A DNA stretch of 64,000 bases from Streptomyces barringtoniae (GCF_020819595.1 NZ_JAJHNP010000002.1:124001-188000); one strand, 5' to 3'; positions 42,637-51,009 are shown, numbered from the stretch's first letter. Numbers and translations: made by a program. Notes: generated from the sequence alone by a model not told the origin.

Positions 42637-43201
42637 GGCTGGCGACGAGTCGGCGGGCTGCGGTCTTCGCCTCGTCCACGACGGTGCGGTCCTGCAGCAG
42701 ACGGCCGGAGGCCAGGGCGCCGTCGATCAGGAGCCCTATGTGCCAGGCGAGCGACTCGGGAGCCTCGGCTCCGGCCTTCTCGCTCAGCTCGGTCAGCCAC
42801 GCCTGGCGGCGCTGCGTGTGCTCCAGGGTGATGGCCCGGGCCTGCGAGTCCGGTTCGGCCTCGACGGCCGCACTGATGAACGGGCACCCGAAGAAGCCGT
42901 GCCGGTCAAAGGCGGCCTCCAACGCGTCGAAGAGCCCGACGAGCTGCTCGCAGGCGTCGTGGCCCGCGAGCTCGGCGGCGCTCTGCAGCTGGCTCATCCA
43001 GGAGTCGTCGGTTCTGCGCAGATACGCTGCGACCAGCTCCTCCTTGGTGCGGAAGTGCGCGTACAGGGTCGACTTGGCAACGCCCGAAGCCTCGATGACC
43101 TGATCGACACCGACACCGCGCAGTCCGTGCGCATAGAACAGATCGGCCGCCGCAGTGAGGATCTTCTCCTCGGACCTGGTCTTCCGGAACCGCGTCGCCA
43201 T
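42629..43201 (-). CDS. TetR-family repressor
   Basis: A 190-residue TetR regulator. The helix-turn-helix is in residues about 8-55 (EEKILTAAADLFYAHGLRGVGVDQVIEASGVAKSTLYAHF, shown as span). FFGCPFISAAVEAE is typical of the group close to electrophile-responsive TetR proteins. Two Cys residues (CEQLVGLF and FFGCPF) could sense electrophiles. Its own promoter carries a palindrome (43208-43248) matching the one before the quinone oxidoreductase gene, so it probably represses itself and that gene. Its stop lies in a 17-bp tandem repeat. Confidence 0.92.
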   Translation of the reverse strand: MATRFRKTRSEEKILTAAADLFYAHGLRGVGVDQVIEASGVAKSTLYAHFRTKEELVAAYLRRTDDSWMSQLQSAAELAGHDACEQLVGLFDALEAAFDRHGFFGCPFISAAVEAEPDSQARAITLEHTQRRQAWLTELSEKAGAEAPESLAWHIGLLIDGALASGRLLQDRTVVDEAKTAARRLVASHT

Positions 43202-43207
43202 GGGTTT

Positions 43208-43248
43208 CCTCCTTAATCGAACATACTAGTTCGTCTGATTTAAGGAGG
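43208..43248. promoter_or_regulatory. Palindromic operator of tetR, enclosing the ribosome site
   Basis: Arms CCTCCTTAA (43208-43216) and TTAAGGAGG (43240-43248) are perfect. The core ATCGAACA-TACTAGTT-CGTCTGAT matches the 40.3-kb site. On the tetR transcript the left arm contains the AAGGAGG ribosome site, 6 bases before ATG 43201, so the hairpin could also hide it. Confidence 0.75.
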
Positions 43249-43389
43249 GCAAGGCTTCCACGCGGACCCCACCGGGCACAGCCGCACGACGACGAGCGCC
43301 GTGTCCTCCGTGGCACCCTCGTCGAAGGTCGTGTCCGCCTCGGGTCTCGGGACCGCGTCGGGGCCGGCGTCGAGCACGGTCCGCCCCGG
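43243..43389 (-). other. In-frame coding-like tail after the SpoIIE-type gene
   Basis: Directly after the TGA of the 43390-45858 gene, the same frame stays open for 49 codons to TAA 43240-43242. G/C is present at nearly every third position. It reads TVLDAGPDAVPRPEADTTFD, then EGATEDTALVVVRLCPVG, a segment like the last strand of PP2C/SpoIIE phosphatases. It may be the remnant of another phosphatase gene or a readthrough tail. Confidence 0.45.
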
Positions 43390-45858
43390 TCAGGCCGGCT
43401 GTTCCGTCGTGGACTGTTCGGCCCAGATGATCTTCCCGCCGGGCGCGAAGCGGGTTCCCCACCGCTGGCTGAACTGGGAGACCAGCAGCAGTCCGCGGCC
43501 GCCCTCGTCCGTGGCGCGCGGATGGCGCAGATGGGGCGCGGTGGCGCTGCCGTCGGAGACCTCGCAGATCACGGCGGCCCGCTCCCTGATCAGCCGGAGC
43601 CGGACGGGGCCGTCCGCGTGCCGGATGGCGTTCGTGACCAGCTCGCTCACGACCAGTTCCGTGGTGAACGCCAGCTCCTCCAGCCCCCACTCGCTCAGCT
43701 GCCGGGTGGCCTCCTTGCGGGCGTCGGCGACCACGGCCGGGTCGGCGGGCAGATCCCAGTCGGCGACTCGGCCGGCGCCGAGCAGCCTGGTGCGGGCCAT
43801 CAGCAGGGCCACGTCGTCGTGCGGCCGGGCGGGAACCAGCGTGTCGACCAGGGCCCGGCAGCGGGCGTCGAGGGTGGGGGCGCGCTGTTCCAGGGCGCGG
43901 CGCAGCCGGTCGCGGTTCACGGCGACTGCCACGGCGCCGTCTCCGTCGTCGCCGTGGACCAGCAGCCCGTCGGTGTGCAGGGCCAGCGTGCTGCCCTCGG
44001 CCAGCGTCAGTTCGACCGCCTCGAAGGGCGGACCGCCCGCGCCGAGCGGCGGCCCCTGCGGCAGGTCGACGAAGCTGACGGCGCCGTCGGGCAGGACGAC
44101 GGCGGGCGCGGGATGGCCCGCCGCGGCCATCGTGCACAACCCGTTGACGGGGTCGTAGATCACATACACGCAGCCCGCCCCCACCGCCTGGATACCGGCG
44201 GCCTCCGGGTCCTCGGGCCGGACGCCCTCTTCCCGGGCCATCCGCCCCACCAGGTCGTCGAGGTGCGCGAGGACCTCCTCGGGCGGCAGGTCGAGCGCCG
44301 CGAGGGTGTGCACGGCGGTGCGCAGCCGCCCCATGGCCGCCGCGGCGTCGATCCCGTGCCCCGGCACCTCGCCCACGATCAGGGCCACGCGCGCACCGGA
44401 CAGCGGGATGACGTCGTACCAGTCGCCGCCGAGGCCGGTCAGCTCGTCGGCCGGCCGGTAGCAGGCGGCCACCTCCACCGCGTCCTGCTCGGGCAGCCGG
44501 TGCGGCAGCAGGTTGCGCTGCAGGACCAGGGCCGCGTTCCGCTCCCGGGTGTAGCGGCGGGCGTTGTCCACGCAGACCGCCGCCCGGGACACCAGGTCCT
44601 CGGCGAGACTCATGTCGTCCTCGTCGAACGGCTCCGGACGGCGGCGCCGGAAGAACGTGGTGACGCCCAGCGTGATGCCCCGGGCGCGAATGGGCACGAT
44701 CATCACGCTGTGCACGCCGAGTTCCAGGAAGGTCGCCATCCGGCCGCCCGGGATGTCCGTGGCCCACTCCTTGGCCAGCGGGTCCAGACGTTCCTCACGC
44801 CAGGACCGGCCCGTGGTCAGACTGCGGATCGGGGGCGATCCGGCGAGGTAGGTGGCCACCGCTCCGATCTCGACGACGGCCTCCGGGACCCCGGGGTTCA
44901 CCGACTGGTGCCCGGCCCGCCGCAGCGGCACCTGGTCCGTGTCGCCCGGCGGCTCGGGCTCCGCACCCCGCAGCACGGAGTCCAGCAGGTCGACGCTGAC
45001 GAAGTCGGCGAAGTCCTGCACGGCCACGTCGGCCAGTTCCTGCGCCGTCCGCACGATGTCCAGGGTGCGGCCGATCTGCTCGCCGGCCCGGTCGAGCAGG
45101 GCCAGTCGCTGCCGGGCCCGGTGCCGGTCGGTGATGTCGACGACCGTGTAGTACACGCCCATCGGGTGGCCCCGGTCGTCGTCGAGGCGGGCGAACGACA
45201 TCATGTGCGCCGTCTCCCGGTGCGGCGCGGACCGCACCTGGCCCACATGCTCGTAACCGACCACCGGCCGGCCGGTCGCCAGCACGTGCCGCATCTGCGC
45301 CTCGATGTCGGCGGAGTCGATGCCTGGCTGGATCTCCGCGAGCCGCCGGCCCAGCCGCTCGCCCGGGGAGCCGCCGCCGTACCGCTCCAGGGCCTCGTTC
45401 GACCACACGCACCGCAGATCGGTGTCCACGATGGCCATCCCGACGGCGGCATCGGTCACCATCTGTTCCAGCACCCCACGGCTCATGTCCCAGCCACGTG
45501 CCCCCGCCACGTCGGAGACGAGAACCAGCCAGTGCGGGGCCCCGCCGGGTTCCACCGCCGGAGTGATCCGCACCATCACCCGCTTCGGCTGCCCGCCCTT
45601 GCACCGCGCGGTCAGCAGCCCCGCCCAGCCGCCGTCCCTGCGGCAGCGTTCGGCCAGTTCGGGCACCCGCGCGGCGTCCTCGGCGGACAGCAGGCCGGTC
45701 ACCCTGGTGCCCACCACCTCGGCAGCCGAGTAGGCCAGCAGGCGCTGGGCGCCCTGCGTCCAGCTCGTCACCACGCCCTGTGCGTCGAGCAGCAGGGGCG
45801 CGGCGTCGGCCACGTCGAACCGCTGCCGGGTGACGTCCTGCTCCTCGTGAGTGCCCAC
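43390..45858 (-). CDS. PAS-GAF-SpoIIE phosphatase-HATPase regulatory protein
   Basis: An 822-residue cytoplasmic signalling protein. Two PAS domains lie at about residues 15-110 and 125-245, GAF at about 250-430, a SpoIIE/PP2C phosphatase at about 430-690 and a HATPase kinase-like domain at about 695-815 (ELVVSELVTNAIRHA; EVSDGS; DEGGRGLLLVSQF). Such fusions combine the RsbU-like phosphatase and RsbW-like anti-sigma activities. In the PP2C domain GGDWYDV, HTDGL and HDDVALL are intact, but the second metal motif reads GEVPGHG instead of GDVxGHG. GTG 45858 follows AGGAGAGG; an upstream GTG has no ribosome site. Confidence 0.92.
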   Translation of the reverse strand: MGTHEEQDVTRQRFDVADAAPLLLDAQGVVTSWTQGAQRLLAYSAAEVVGTRVTGLLSAEDAARVPELAERCRRDGGWAGLLTARCKGGQPKRVMVRITPAVEPGGAPHWLVLVSDVAGARGWDMSRGVLEQMVTDAAVGMAIVDTDLRCVWSNEALERYGGGSPGERLGRRLAEIQPGIDSADIEAQMRHVLATGRPVVGYEHVGQVRSAPHRETAHMMSFARLDDDRGHPMGVYYTVVDITDRHRARQRLALLDRAGEQIGRTLDIVRTAQELADVAVQDFADFVSVDLLDSVLRGAEPEPPGDTDQVPLRRAGHQSVNPGVPEAVVEIGAVATYLAGSPPIRSLTTGRSWREERLDPLAKEWATDIPGGRMATFLELGVHSVMIVPIRARGITLGVTTFFRRRRPEPFDEDDMSLAEDLVSRAAVCVDNARRYTRERNAALVLQRNLLPHRLPEQDAVEVAACYRPADELTGLGGDWYDVIPLSGARVALIVGEVPGHGIDAAAAMGRLRTAVHTLAALDLPPEEVLAHLDDLVGRMAREEGVRPEDPEAAGIQAVGAGCVYVIYDPVNGLCTMAAAGHPAPAVVLPDGAVSFVDLPQGPPLGAGGPPFEAVELTLAEGSTLALHTDGLLVHGDDGDGAVAVAVNRDRLRRALEQRAPTLDARCRALVDTLVPARPHDDVALLMARTRLLGAGRVADWDLPADPAVVADARKEATRQLSEWGLEELAFTTELVVSELVTNAIRHADGPVRLRLIRERAAVICEVSDGSATAPHLRHPRATDEGGRGLLLVSQFSQRWGTRFAPGGKIIWAEQSTTEQPA

Positions 45859-45930
45859 GGCCGACCTCTCCTCAGCTGAGAGTGGTCTACCCCCTCCTGG
45901 CTCAATCTTCACCCTTCGGGCAGACGAGCG

Positions 45931-45968
45931 GTGGGCGGGGGGCGGCGCGCGGCCACCCCCCGGCCCAC
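45931..45968 (-). terminator. Imperfect GC-rich hairpin after rocD
   Basis: Arms GTGGGCGGGGGGCGGC and GCCACCCCCCGGCCCAC pair with one or two mismatches. They lie just past the rocD stop, between rocD and the next gene on the same strand. The position fits a terminator for ddaH-rocD, but no T run is seen. Confidence 0.45.
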
Positions 45969-45969
45969 G

Positions 45970-47190
45970 TCAGGAACCCAGCACCTTCTCCAGTGCCGCC
46001 AGCGCGGAGCGCAGCTCCTCCGCCGTGATCGTCAGCGGCGGTGCCAGCCGGATGGTGGAACCGTGGGTGTCCTTCACCAGGATCCCCTCCCGCATCAGCC
46101 GCTCGCTGATCTCGCGACCGGTGCCGATCGCCGGGTCGATGTCGATGCCCGCCCACAGGCCACGGGAGCGGAAGCCCACCACGCCCCGGCCGGCCAGCTC
46201 CGTCAGCCCGTCCCGCAGGAGCACGCCCAGCTCGGCGGCCCGGCGCTGGAACTCACCGGTCTGCAGCAGCTCGATCACGGCCGTGCCGACCGCCGCCGCG
46301 AGCGGGTTGCCGCCGAACGTGGAGCCGTGCTCGCCCGGGTGCAGCACCCCCAGCACCTCGCGCCGGGCCACCACCGCGGACACCGGCACGATCCCGCCCC
46401 CCAGCGCCTTGCCGAGCAGCAGCACGTCCGGTACGACGTCCTCGTGCTCGACGGCGAAGGTGCGGCCGGTGCGGCCGAGGCCCGACTGGATCTCGTCGGC
46501 GATGAACAGACAGCCCTTGCGGCGGGTCAGCTCGCGCACCCCGGCGAGATAGCCGTGGTCCGGGATGACGACACCCGCCTCGCCCTGGATGGGCTCGAGC
46601 AGCACGGCCGCCGTGGTCTCGTCGACGGCCTCCTCCAGCGCGGCCAGGTCGTTGTACGGCACGATCCGGAAGCCGGGTGTGAAGGGGCCGAAGCCCGCCC
46701 GGGCCGTGTCGTCCGTGGAGAAGCTGACGATGGTCGTCGTACGGCCGTGGAAGTTCTCCGCCGCGACCACGATCGTCGCGCGGTCGGCGGGCACGCCCTT
46801 CACGTCGTAGGCCCACTTGCGGGCCACCTTGATGCCGCTCTCCACCGCCTCCGCACCGGTGTTCATCGGCAGCACCATGTCCAGGCCGGTGAGCTCCGCG
46901 AGCCGCTCGGCGAACCCGGCGAGCCGGTCGTTGTGGAAGGCGCGGGAGGTCAGCGTGAGCTGGTCGAGCTGGCGGTGCGCGGCCTCGATCAGCGCGGGGT
47001 GGCGATGGCCGAAGTTCAAGGCCGAGTAGCCGGCGAGCATGTCCAGGTAGCGGCGGCCCTCGACGTCCTCCACCCAGGTGCCCTCGGCGCGGGCGACCAC
47101 CACCGGCAGCGGGTGGTAGTTGTGCGCCAGGACCGGCTCCTCCGCACGGATCAGGTCGTCGGACGTACGGGTGCGCGGGGGTGCGGTCAT
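45970..47190 (-). CDS. rocD: Ornithine delta-aminotransferase
   Basis: A 406-residue PLP class III aminotransferase that converts ornithine and 2-oxoglutarate to glutamate-semialdehyde and glutamate. Motifs: [47 protein letters not shown], and the PLP lysine in [31 protein letters not shown] completes the class signature. ATG 47190 overlaps the ddaH stop by 4 bases, so it is coupled to an upstream arginine-analogue hydrolase and feeds its carbon to glutamate/proline. Confidence 0.96.
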   Translation of the reverse strand: MTAPPRTRTSDDLIRAEEPVLAHNYHPLPVVVARAEGTWVEDVEGRRYLDMLAGYSALNFGHRHPALIEAAHRQLDQLTLTSRAFHNDRLAGFAERLAELTGLDMVLPMNTGAEAVESGIKVARKWAYDVKGVPADRATIVVAAENFHGRTTTIVSFSTDDTARAGFGPFTPGFRIVPYNDLAALEEAVDETTAAVLLEPIQGEAGVVIPDHGYLAGVRELTRRKGCLFIADEIQSGLGRTGRTFAVEHEDVVPDVLLLGKALGGGIVPVSAVVARREVLGVLHPGEHGSTFGGNPLAAAVGTAVIELLQTGEFQRRAAELGVLLRDGLTELAGRGVVGFRSRGLWAGIDIDPAIGTGREISERLMREGILVKDTHGSTIRLAPPLTITAEELRSALAALEKVLGS

Positions 47191-47999
47191 GAGCGGATCT
47201 CCTGGGTGCAGCACTTGATGCCGCCGCCGGCCTTGTGGAACTCGGACAGGTCGACGGGGACGGGGGCGTAACCGTGGCCGGCGAGCCGCTCGGCGAGCGC
47301 CTCGGCCTGGGGGGCGATGAAGACGTTCTGTCCGTCGGAGACGGAGTTCAGGCCGAACGCCATCGCGTCGTCGCGGGTGGCCAGCACCGCGTCCGGGTAC
47401 AGCCGGCGCAGCACCTCGCGGCTGCCGGCCGAGAACGCCTCGGGGTAGTAGCAGATGTTGTCGTCGTCGAGGACGAACAGCGCCGTGTCCAGGTGGTAGA
47501 AGTACGGATCCACCAGGGTCAGGCCGATCACCGGATGACCGAGGAACTCCTGTGCCTCCCGGTGCGCCTCACGGGTGGTGCGGAACCCCGTGCCGGCGAG
47601 CACGTACCGGCCCGTCCACACCAGGTCGCCCTCGCCCTCGGTCACCGACTCGGGGCGGTAGACGTCGTAGCCCGCCGTCTTGAACCAGGTGTCGTAGTGC
47701 AGCGACTCCGGGCGCCGCTCCGGCGCGTGGAACAGGGAGCCGAAGACCCGGCCGCCGACCACGAACGCCGCGTTGGCGGCGAAGACCATGTCGGGCAGGC
47801 CGGGGACCGGCTCGACCGACTCGACGGTGTGCCCGTGGTCGCGGTAGGCGCGGATCAGCGTCTGCCACTGCTCCCGGGCGAGGTCCACGTCGACCGGCTT
47901 GTCGGGCTGCATCCAGGGATTGATCGCGTACTGCACGGCGAAGTGTCTGGGTTCGCAGACGAGGAAGCGCCGAGGACGCTGGGCACGGCTTTCGGACAC
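47187..47999 (-). CDS. ddaH: Dimethylarginine dimethylaminohydrolase
   Basis: A 270-residue pentein-fold hydrolase that turns N-methylated arginines into citrulline and methylamines. Motifs: LPDMVFAANAAFVVGG (N-terminal Asp), EGEGDLVWTGRYVLAGTGFRTT (Glu/Asp substrate contacts), LVDPYFYHLDTALFVL (catalytic His at HLD), and the nucleophile Cys in [13 protein letters not shown] near residue 263. Start is GTG 47999. The neighbouring rocD and Lrp regulator fit arginine-derivative catabolism. Amidinotransferase family members are close relatives, but the ending GGIKCCTQE favours DDAH. Confidence 0.92.
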   Translation of the reverse strand: MSESRAQRPRRFLVCEPRHFAVQYAINPWMQPDKPVDVDLAREQWQTLIRAYRDHGHTVESVEPVPGLPDMVFAANAAFVVGGRVFGSLFHAPERRPESLHYDTWFKTAGYDVYRPESVTEGEGDLVWTGRYVLAGTGFRTTREAHREAQEFLGHPVIGLTLVDPYFYHLDTALFVLDDDNICYYPEAFSAGSREVLRRLYPDAVLATRDDAMAFGLNSVSDGQNVFIAPQAEALAERLAGHGYAPVPVDLSEFHKAGGGIKCCTQEIRS

Positions 48000-48084
48000 A
48001 GAGGGTTTCCTCCGCTTTGCTGTGTGTCACTTGGGGATGCACACCACGGTAGAAAGGGAGGCAGACGGCCGACAAGAAACAAGA

Positions 48085-48143
48085 GCTGCGTGGATGCGCA
48101 GCATCGCTGCGTTCTTCAGGGCATACGCGCAGGACTCCTGCGC
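48085..48143 (-). promoter_or_regulatory. Array of TGCGCA-type dyads upstream of ddaH-rocD
   Basis: Three related dyads occur in 59 bases: GCTGCG-(6)-CGCAGC (48085-48102), CGCAG-CATCG-CTGCG (48097-48111) and GCGCAGGA-C-TCCTGCGC (48127-48143, perfect 8-base arms). They lie between lrp and ddaH. Repeated dyads phased over a promoter are the usual binding pattern of Lrp/AsnC octamers, and the lrp gene is adjacent. Confidence 0.6.
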
Positions 48144-48153
48144 ATGGCTCGGC

Positions 48154-48639
48154 TCATTCCGGTGCGGCGTGGGTCGCGCCGGCTTCCGGGCTTTCCGGGA
48201 GGAGGTGGGACAGCACCATCACGCTGATCGTCTTCCGGATGAACGGCTCGACCCGGATCCGCTCGAGCACCTCCTCGAAGTGCTCCACGTCCCGCGCCCG
48301 CACGTGCAGCAGCGCGTCGGCGCCGCCGGTGACCGTCATGGCCGCCGTGATCTCCGGATGGTTGCGCACCACCTCCGCCAGCCGCCGGGGCGGAGCCGCG
48401 CCCTCGCAGTAGACCTCGACGTACGCCTCGGTGCGCCAGCCGAGCGCGGCGGGCTTGACCGTCGCCGTGAACCCGGTGATCACCCCGGTCTCCCGGAGCC
48501 GGTCCACGCGCCGCTTGACCGCGGTCGCGGACAGCCCGATGTCCGCGCCGATCTCGGCGAAGCTGGTCCGGGCGTTCGCCATCAGCGCGGTGATGATCTT
48601 GCGGTCGAGGTCGTCGAACGAGGTGGTCCTGCTGTTCAT
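48154..48639 (-). CDS. Lrp/AsnC-family regulator
   Basis: A 161-residue regulator. Residues about 8-60 are the helix-turn-helix (LDRKIITALMANARTSFAEIGADIGLSATAVKRRVDRLRETGVI, as span) and about 70-145 the RAM effector domain (AYVEVYCEGAAPPRRLAEVV ... VTGGADALLHVRARDVEHFEEVL). It sits 154 bases upstream of ddaH in the same direction, with a dyad array between. It probably senses arginine, ornithine or a related amino acid and controls ddaH-rocD. Confidence 0.9.
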   Translation of the reverse strand: MNSRTTSFDDLDRKIITALMANARTSFAEIGADIGLSATAVKRRVDRLRETGVITGFTATVKPAALGWRTEAYVEVYCEGAAPPRRLAEVVRNHPEITAAMTVTGGADALLHVRARDVEHFEEVLERIRVEPFIRKTISVMVLSHLLPESPEAGATHAAPE

Positions 48640-48673
48640 GCGGGAACTGTAGTCAGCCCCGGGGCGGCCGGCC

Positions 48674-48841
48674 TCACGACTGGGTGACGACCATGGCGAG
48701 TGTCAGCAGCCCCAGCACCACCCATCCGAACCACAGCCAGCCGTTGCTGCCGAGCGCGACCGTGTAGGCGGTCACGACGACCAGCCCGCCGACCGTGAGA
48801 GCCCCCATCGCCTTGGTGGAACCGTTCGTGGAACCGGGCAT
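48674..48841 (-). CDS. Small two-helix membrane protein
   Basis: A 55-residue protein, MPGSTNGSTKAMGALTVGGL then VVVTAYTVALGSNGWLWFGW and a hydrophobic end. Two membrane segments are at about residues 11-30 and 34-52. GAGGAGGG lies 7 bases before ATG 48841, which strongly supports translation. No family is recognised. It lies between the CtaG-like gene and lrp on the same strand. Confidence 0.75.
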   Translation of the reverse strand: MPGSTNGSTKAMGALTVGGLVVVTAYTVALGSNGWLWFGWVVLGLLTLAMVVTQS

Positions 48842-48930
48842 CGCGACACCCTCCTCTTGGTCCGTCCATGACCATGGTGCCCCGGTTCTCGCCCGGACGG
48901 GACGGCTCCGCACCAGCTGCCGCGTGCGGC

Positions 48931-49881
48931 TCAGCTCTCGCGTGCGTTGAGCGAGGCCAGATAGGCGTTGTACGCCTCCAGCTCCTTGTCGCCGTCCCGG
49001 TCCGCGGCCCGGTCCTTGCGCCTGGCCTGTCGCTGCTCGGAGCCGTACCACTGGAACAGCAGCGCGATCAGCACCAGCACGGACGGGATCTCGCTGAACG
49101 CCCAGGCGATCCCGCCGGCCGCGTTCTGGTCGGACAGCGCGTCGATGCCGAGGGAGGCCGAAGGGTGCTTGAAGGTGTCCACCATCGGCTCCGTGGCCAT
49201 CATCAGCGCGATACCGAAGAACGCGTGGAACGGCATGCCCGCGAACAGCTCCAGCATTCGCATCACGTACCCCGGACGGTGCGGACCCGGGTCGATGCCC
49301 ATGATCGGCCAGAAGAACACCATGCCCACGGCGAAGAAGTGCACCATCATCGCGATGTGCCCGGCCTTGGACCCCATCAGGAAGTCGAACAGCGGGGTGA
49401 AGTACAGGACGTACAGGCTCGCGATGAACATCGGGATCGTGAACGCCGGGTGCGTGACGATCCGCGTGTAGCGGCTGTGCAGCAGCGCCAGCAGCAGCTC
49501 GCGCGGGCCCTTGCGGCCCCGGCCGGCGGTCGGCAGCGCCCGCAGCGCCAGCGTGACCGGGGCGCCGAGCAGGATCAGGATCGGCGACAGCATGCTGATC
49601 ACCATGTGCTGCACCATGTGCACGCTGAACATCACCATGCCGTAGTCGTTCAGCTTGGTGCACATCACCAGGGCGACGGTCAGCACACCGACGACGTACG
49701 ACACCGTGCGGCCCGCGGACCAGGCGTCCCCGCGCCGCCGCAGCCGTACGACACCCCAGCCGTACAGGGTGAGCCCGGCCAGGCAGGCCACGAGGAAGAA
49801 CGGATCCGCCGACCACTGGAGCCCCCGCCCCAGCGTGAACGGCGGCAGATCCATCATCATGCCGTGTCCGCTGTGATCCAT
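48931..49881 (-). CDS. CtaG-like cytochrome c oxidase assembly protein
   Basis: A 316-residue membrane protein of the Caa3_CtaG family with about seven helices. The N-terminus (MDHSGHGMMMDLPPF) is rich in His and Met, and later helices carry MFSVHMVQHMVISML and MMVHFFAVGMVFFW. These His/Met pairs suggest copper binding. The family is linked to copper insertion into cytochrome oxidase or to copper homeostasis. The C-terminal 40 residues are charged and cytoplasmic. The upstream terminator separates it from pfkA. Confidence 0.9.
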   Translation of the reverse strand: MDHSGHGMMMDLPPFTLGRGLQWSADPFFLVACLAGLTLYGWGVVRLRRRGDAWSAGRTVSYVVGVLTVALVMCTKLNDYGMVMFSVHMVQHMVISMLSPILILLGAPVTLALRALPTAGRGRKGPRELLLALLHSRYTRIVTHPAFTIPMFIASLYVLYFTPLFDFLMGSKAGHIAMMVHFFAVGMVFFWPIMGIDPGPHRPGYVMRMLELFAGMPFHAFFGIALMMATEPMVDTFKHPSASLGIDALSDQNAAGGIAWAFSEIPSVLVLIALLFQWYGSEQRQARRKDRAADRDGDKELEAYNAYLASLNARES

Positions 49882-49935
49882 CCGGCGGCTCCTGATTCGT
49901 GGGGGTTGTGCGAGTTGTCCGCCCCAAGAGTAGAA

Positions 49936-49967
49936 CCGCCCCCGGTCACTGCCGTGACCGGGGGCGG
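49936..49967 (-). terminator. Intrinsic terminator of pfkA
   Basis: A perfect 14-bp stem (CCGCCCCCGGTCAC / GTGACCGGGGGCGG) with a 4-base loop lies 16 bases past the pfkA stop. On the minus strand it is followed by TTCTACTCTT, a T-rich tail. Confidence 0.85.
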
Positions 49968-49983
49968 GTTGTTCCCGGGCGAA

Positions 49984-51009
49984 CTACAGGACGCACTCCG
50001 CCTCGTCGTACCGCTCCACCGGGACGGTCTTGAGGGTCTCGACCGCCTCCGCCAGCGACACCATCACGATGTCGGTCCCGCGCAGAGCCGTCATCCGCCC
50101 GAACTCACCCCGGTGCACGGCCTCCACCGCGTGCCAGCCGAAACGGGTCGCCAGCACCCGGTCGTAAGCCGTCGGCGTGCCGCCCCGCTGCACATGACCC
50201 AGGATCACCGGACGCGCCTCCTTGCCGAGCCGCTGCTCCAGTTCGACCGACAGCTGCCGGGCGATCCCGGCGAAGCGCTCGTGGCCGTAGATGTCCTTGC
50301 CGCCCTCGTCGAAGTCCATGGTGCCGGCCTTCGGCTTGGCGCCCTCGGCCGCGACCACGATGGCGAACCGCTTGCCCGCCTCGAACCGTTCGCCGACCCT
50401 CTGCGTCAACTCATCGATGTCGAAGGGCCGTTCCGGGACGACGATGGCGTGGGCGCCGGCCGCCATGCCGGAGTGCAGCGCGATCCAGCCGGTGTGCCGG
50501 CCCATGACCTCCACGATCAGCACGCGCTGGTGGGACTCGGCGGTGGTCTTCAGCCGGTCCAGGGCCTCCGTCGCCACGGTGACGGCCGTGTCGAAGCCGA
50601 AGGTGACGTCCGTGACAGCGATGTCGTTGTCGATGGTCTTGGGCACGCCCACGATCGGCAGCCCGTTGTCCGACAGCAGCCGGGCCGCCTTCAGCGTGCC
50701 CTCACCGCCGATCGGGATGATCGCGTCCAGGCCGAGTTCCGCGACATGGCCCTTGGCCCGCTCGACACCGTCCCGCAGATGCTCCGGGCGGACCCGGGAG
50801 GAGCCGAGGATGGTGCCGCCGCGCGCCAGGATGCCGCCCACGGCGTCGAGGTCGAGCTTCAGATAGTCGCACTCCAGGAGGCCCTTCCAGCCGTCCCGGA
50901 AACCGATGACCTCGTCGCCGTGGTCGGCGACGGCACGGTGCACGACGGACCGGATGACGGCGTTCAGGCCGGGGCAGTCGCCGCCGGACGTGAGGACACC
51001 AATGCGCAT
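49984..51009 (-). CDS. pfkA: 6-phosphofructokinase (ATP-dependent by residue 104)
   Basis: A 341-residue glycolytic enzyme. TSGGDCPGLNA lies at residues 8-18, IGGEGTLKAA at 100-109, PKTIDNDI and MGRHTGWIAL follow, and the C-terminus has HVQRGGTPTAYDR. Gly104 in GGEGT marks ATP as phosphate donor; pyrophosphate enzymes carry Asp there. The Lys of PKTID is found in actinobacterial group III ATP enzymes too. Monocistronic, with a strong terminator. Confidence 0.96.
   Translation of the reverse strand: MRIGVLTSGGDCPGLNAVIRSVVHRAVADHGDEVIGFRDGWKGLLECDYLKLDLDAVGGILARGGTILGSSRVRPEHLRDGVERAKGHVAELGLDAIIPIGGEGTLKAARLLSDNGLPIVGVPKTIDNDIAVTDVTFGFDTAVTVATEALDRLKTTAESHQRVLIVEVMGRHTGWIALHSGMAAGAHAIVVPERPFDIDELTQRVGERFEAGKRFAIVVAAEGAKPKAGTMDFDEGGKDIYGHERFAGIARQLSVELEQRLGKEARPVILGHVQRGGTPTAYDRVLATRFGWHAVEAVHRGEFGRMTALRGTDIVMVSLAEAVETLKTVPVERYDEAECVL

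Noticed and set aside
43226..44767. A 513-codon minus-strand frame overlapping the SpoIIE-type gene
   Set aside because: It is a shadow of the real gene in another frame, Gly/Arg/Ala-rich and without motifs.
49984..51009. Pyrophosphate-dependent phosphofructokinase
   Set aside because: The deciding position 104 is Gly (GGEGT), as in ATP enzymes; pyrophosphate enzymes carry Asp there.
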